From NCBI GenBank assembly GCA_964611185.1, contig CAZSXE010000047.1, positions 1 to 9,138 of the forward strand: a DNA stretch of 9,138 bases. The letters are read 5' to 3'. Of this stretch, positions 6,471-9,138 are shown piece after piece; the first letter of the stretch is position 1; each line of letters begins with the position of its first letter. This stretch comes from CAAGNP01 sp964611185. Lineage in GTDB: Bacteria > Bacteroidota > Bacteroidia > Bacteroidales > UBA932. A program made the position numbers and the translations under genes. A model generated the notes under the pieces. The model worked only from the letters and a program-made list of their open reading frames with translations, was not told where the DNA came from and ran no database searches.

Positions 6471-7112
6471 ATGATGTCAATAGAACAAAATATTGCAAAA
6501 AGCCTGCTCGATATAGAGGCTGTAAAATTAAGTCCTGATAAGCCTTTTACATGGGCTTCAGGCTGGAAATCACCTATTTATTGTGATAACAGAAAGATTC
6601 TTTCTTACCCTTCGATTAGAACAGCTATTTGTAATGATATTAAATCTGTAATTGAGAAAAGATATAGTGATGTGGAGATAATTGCAGGAATTGCAACAGG
6701 CGCTATTGCTTGGGGAGCAATTGTGGCCCAGATGATGGATAAACCTTTTATTTATGTGCGAGCATCTGCAAAAGATCACGGTCTTGGCAATAAAATAGAG
6801 GGGCCACTGCCTCAGGGGGCGAAAGTAGTTGTAATTGAGGATCTTATTTCCACAGGAATGAGCAGCATGGCAGCTGTGGATACTCTTCAAAAGAGTGGTG
6901 CTCTCGTAAGAGGTACCGTAGCTATTTTCTCTTATAATTTCGATAAATCGAGAAGGGCTTTTGAAAATGCCAATGTCGAGCTTTACACATTGTCAAATTA
7001 TGATGCTCTTTTGGATGAAGCGGTGAGAAGCAAATATATTTCGGAAAGCGATCTTGAGCTCTTGAGAGAGTGGCGTTTTTCTCCTGAAAATTGGGGACAA
7101 AGCAATAATTAA
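6471..7112 (+). CDS. pyrE: Orotate phosphoribosyltransferase
   Basis: The 213-residue enzyme joins orotate to PRPP to make orotidine 5'-monophosphate, the fifth step of UMP synthesis, in the cytoplasm. Family features are intact. FTWASGWKSPIYCDNRKILSY (about 21-41) is the orotate/PRPP-binding N-terminal segment. GIATGAIAWGAIVAQ (about 71-85) follows. The mobile catalytic loop lies around ASAKDHGLGNKIEG (Lys101, Asp102, His103), and the PRPP-binding signature VVVIEDLISTGMSS is at about 119-132. Length is normal. The start is ATGATG, so either of the first two Met codons could be used; the second gives the shorter MSIEQ start. It heads the plus-strand operon and is followed four bases later by the SRPBCC gene. 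Confidence 0.97.
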   Translation: MMSIEQNIAKSLLDIEAVKLSPDKPFTWASGWKSPIYCDNRKILSYPSIRTAICNDIKSVIEKRYSDVEIIAGIATGAIAWGAIVAQMMDKPFIYVRASAKDHGLGNKIEGPLPQGAKVVVIEDLISTGMSSMAAVDTLQKSGALVRGTVAIFSYNFDKSRRAFENANVELYTLSNYDALLDEAVRSKYISESDLELLREWRFSPENWGQSNN

Positions 7113-7116
7113 TAAT

Positions 7117-7524
7117 ATGGACAGTACATCTGTTAGAGGGAAAGATTTACTGATAAATAGGTCTTCTGTATCTGTTTATGATGCCTTTACCGATCTGAGG
7201 CGATTTGCAGACGGCTTGCCGGAGGAGTATAAAAATCAGGTTAGCGTAGATTGTGATTCCATAACAGCGAATATCAAAGGATTCAATCTCGGGATTCGTA
7301 TCAATAAGAAGATACCCTATTCTTTAATCTCTTTCAAGGAGGATGGTCAGGCTCCTTTTCCTTTCACTTTTGAATTTCATATAGAGATGGTGGGGTTGGA
7401 GAGTACATTGTTTCACATTGAACTCTCGGCGCAGCTTAATACTATGATGAAAATGATGATTGGTAATAAGTTACAGGAATTAGTAGATAAGTTGACAGAG
7501 CAAATTGAAAAATCATTAGGATAA
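7117..7524 (+). CDS. SRPBCC-fold (START/polyketide-cyclase-like) protein of unknown function
   Basis: This small 135-residue soluble protein has the START-like layout. An N-terminal strand leads into a helix carrying SVSVYDAFTDLRRFADGLP, the usual 'phase between strand 1 and the first helices'. A set of beta strands follows (VSVDCDSITANIKGFNLGIRI, SLISFKED, FTFEFHIEMV, STLFHIELSAQL). It ends in a long amphipathic C-terminal helix (about 108-133, MMKMMIGNKLQELVDKLTEQI). Such folds bind hydrophobic ligands or act as chaperone-like domains, but no ligand or reaction can be assigned. Position four bases after pyrE and one base before the methyltransferase gene shows it is part of the operon. I recall the pyrE-SRPBCC pairing from other Bacteroidales, so the linkage is probably conserved. 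Confidence 0.8.
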   Translation: MDSTSVRGKDLLINRSSVSVYDAFTDLRRFADGLPEEYKNQVSVDCDSITANIKGFNLGIRINKKIPYSLISFKEDGQAPFPFTFEFHIEMVGLESTLFHIELSAQLNTMMKMMIGNKLQELVDKLTEQIEKSLG

Positions 7525-7525
7525 A

Positions 7526-8845
7526 ATGTTTCCTCTCCCTTTTATAGATAATTTGGTCAAAACGATGGGGGAGGAGTGTGCTTCTCGACTGCTTGAAGCT
7601 CTTGATAGTGAGCCTTCTACATCAATAAGGATTAATCCGCTAAAGATAAATTTTCCCTTAGAGGAACTCGACTTGCCTTTCGCTTCAGGGGATTCGCGTT
7701 CGCCTCTTTCGAGGTATGGATATATGCTTGAGTCTCGTCCCTCCTTTACGAGCGATCCTCTTTTTCATTGCGGAGCGTATTATGTGCAAGAGGCCTCTTC
7801 TATGTCTATAGAGGTGATTCAGACTCTTCTCGGCAGTTTTTGCCGCCCTCTCAGAGTGCTTGATTTATGTGCTGCTCCGGGTGGAAAATCTACTCATATT
7901 CTTTCTATGTTGATGAATTTTCCAAGTTCTTTTCTTGTTAGTAATGAGGTGATTCGCCCTCGGGCAAATGTGTTGTCGGAGAATATTGCCAAGTGGGGCT
8001 GTGCCAATGTTGTTGTTACCAACAATGATCCTGCCGATTTCAGCAGACTTCCCTGTTTTTTTGATGTGGTGGTTGTGGATGCTCCATGTTCAGGGGAGGG
8101 AATGTTCAGAAAAGATCCTCAGTCGAGAAATGAATGGTCTGAGGAGAATGTGGAGGTTTGTGCTGCGCGTCAAAGGAGAATTATTGCTGATATTTGGCCT
8201 TCGGTCAAGGATGACGGTCTTTTGGTATATTCTACTTGTACTTTTAATAAAAAAGAGGATGATGAAAATGTGGATTGGATAATAAATGAGTTTCACGCGG
8301 AAGCTCTTGTCGTTCAGCGATTTTTTCCGGGAAATAAAGGGTGTGGAGAGGGTTTTTTTATGGCTATTCTCAGAAAGCATGGTGAAAGGGGAAAATCGCG
8401 AAAACTTGATGTGCCTAGGTTATCCGAATTTAAAAGAAGGTGTGATTATGTTAAATCTGGTTACTCTCTTTATGAAAGAGGGGGTATTCTCAGGGCATAT
8501 CCTCAGCGTATGTGCGGTGAAATGCTGAGTGTGGAGAATGTGCTTCGTGTAGTTCGCTCAGGCATTGCGGTAGCGGAAATAAAAGGAGATATATTGGTTC
8601 CGGAGGCAGAATTGGCTTTGTCGGAAGTACTTAATAATGAGGCGTTTAATGGCGTAGAGCTAAATAAAAAAGATGCACTTCGCTTTCTTTCAAAGGAGGC
8701 TCTCGTTTTTGCAGATGCTCCAAAGGGGTATTTATTGGTAAAATATTGCGGATTGCCCTTGGGCTTTGTGAAGAATTTGGGTAACAGAAGCAATAATCTG
8801 TGGCCTCAGGGATGGAGAATAAGAAAAAATATTAACGATAATTAA
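7526..8845 (+). CDS. rsmF: RsmF-type rRNA (cytosine-C5)-methyltransferase, NOL1/NOP2/sun family
   Basis: The 439-residue enzyme puts a methyl group from SAM on C5 of a cytosine in RNA; E. coli RsmF acts on 16S rRNA C1407. Visible features: an N-terminal substrate region with SIRINPLKI (about 33-41) and AYYVQEASSM; the SAM loop DLCAAPGGKS (113-122); motif IV DAPCSGEGMFRKDP (Asp185, Pro187, Cys188); and motif VI STCTFN (236-241, Cys238). By family rule Cys238 is the nucleophile and Cys188 helps product release. After about residue 290 comes the RsmF-specific C-terminal half, ending in a PUA-like RNA-binding tail (GLPLGFVKNLGNRSNNLWPQGWRI). Both catalytic cysteines and the full tail are present. 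It is slightly shorter than the E. coli enzyme. It starts one base after the SRPBCC stop. The exact target base in this organism is inferred. Confidence 0.9.
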   Translation: MFPLPFIDNLVKTMGEECASRLLEALDSEPSTSIRINPLKINFPLEELDLPFASGDSRSPLSRYGYMLESRPSFTSDPLFHCGAYYVQEASSMSIEVIQTLLGSFCRPLRVLDLCAAPGGKSTHILSMLMNFPSSFLVSNEVIRPRANVLSENIAKWGCANVVVTNNDPADFSRLPCFFDVVVVDAPCSGEGMFRKDPQSRNEWSEENVEVCAARQRRIIADIWPSVKDDGLLVYSTCTFNKKEDDENVDWIINEFHAEALVVQRFFPGNKGCGEGFFMAILRKHGERGKSRKLDVPRLSEFKRRCDYVKSGYSLYERGGILRAYPQRMCGEMLSVENVLRVVRSGIAVAEIKGDILVPEAELALSEVLNNEAFNGVELNKKDALRFLSKEALVFADAPKGYLLVKYCGLPLGFVKNLGNRSNNLWPQGWRIRKNINDN

Positions 8846-9138
8846 ATGAATATTATGATGAGATTGGTTTTTTCTTTTTTAATTCTAATGATTTCGATAC
8901 ATGTATTTTCGCAAAATGTAAATAAGGTGTTTATGCCTGAAAAAAGGGTAGAAAGTCGTCAAGAGATAGTGATTCCCGATATTGACGGATATAAGGTTAT
9001 GAAATGCGATTTTCATATACATACGGTCTTTTCAGATGGAGATGTGTGGCCGGATTATAGGGTTTCAGAGGCTTGGAAAGATGGGCTGGATGCCATAGCA
9101 ATAACCGATCATATTGAATACAGACCTCATTCACAATA
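8846..9138 (+). CDS. Secreted PHP-domain phosphoesterase, N-terminal part (runs off the window)
   Basis: The ATG directly abuts the methyltransferase stop codon (TAA-ATG), and the frame is open to the window end, giving 97 residues. The N-terminus is a signal peptide (MNIMMR, a hydrophobic stretch to about residue 21, then FSQN). PHP-domain metal motifs follow: CDFHIHTVFSDGD (His57, His59, Asp64) and AIAITDHIEYRPH (Asp88, His89, His95). PHP domains hydrolyse phosphate esters using a cluster of metal ions. The opening PDIDGYKVMKCDFHIHTVFSDG matches what I recall for secreted Bacteroidetes phosphodiesterases annotated as Sb-PDE family or histidinol-phosphatase-like; the substrate is not determined. 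Metal ligands from later in the domain lie outside the window. A second Met at codon 4 or 5 could also be the start. Confidence 0.85.
   Translation, partial: MNIMMRLVFSFLILMISIHVFSQNVNKVFMPEKRVESRQEIVIPDIDGYKVMKCDFHIHTVFSDGDVWPDYRVSEAWKDGLDAIAITDHIEYRPHSQ

Noticed and set aside
6570..6890. 106-residue antisense open frame opposite pyrE
   Set aside because: pyrE is intact with all motifs; the antisense product is His/Cys/Asn-rich without recognisable features and has no promoter.
1..9138. CRISPR array, tRNA, rRNA, insertion sequence or defence/toxin-antitoxin module
   Set aside because: No regularly spaced repeats, cloverleaf, terminal inverted repeats or transposase domains were seen; the genes are core housekeeping types.

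Overview
The window looks like ordinary core chromosome from an AT-rich member of the Bacteroidetes, most likely the order Bacteroidales. Three things point there: a DUF4290 protein (a family known essentially only from this phylum), TAnnTTTG -7 promoter elements upstream of the transcription units, and start sites without clear Shine-Dalgarno sequences. I cannot name a genus. The genes are packed very tightly. Several consecutive genes overlap by one base (TAATG) or are separated by 0-11 bases, and no stretch of 300 bases lacks a gene.

Left part (1-3884): the 3' end of a plus-strand gene, probably an Rpn/PD-(D/E)XK-type nuclease, converges on a minus-strand operon read as DUF4290 protein, FtsK, LolA-like carrier. 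FtsK is the septum-linked DNA translocase, and the LolA-like protein is a periplasmic lipoprotein carrier. A -7 element lies just upstream of the DUF4290 gene.

Middle part (3931-6394, minus strand): an acyltransferase gene with an added zinc-ribbon and C-terminal extension is coupled by a one-base overlap to a lone dTDP-4-dehydrorhamnose 3,5-epimerase gene (rfbC). A promoter with both -33-like and -7 elements lies at the end of the preceding NUDIX gene. The NUDIX hydrolase gene is divergent from pyrE, and the 76-base gap between them carries one -7 element on each strand.

Right part (6471-9138, plus strand): pyrE (UMP synthesis), an SRPBCC-fold protein, an RsmF-type rRNA cytosine-C5 methyltransferase and the start of a secreted PHP-domain phosphoesterase. 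They are spaced at 4, 1 and 0 bases and form an apparent operon.

I found no CRISPR array, transposon, tRNA, riboswitch, defence island or convincing new system. The points most worth a second look are the zinc-ribbon acyltransferase paired with a stand-alone rfbC, the internal duplication in the DUF4290 protein, and the uncharacterised SRPBCC protein tied to pyrE.
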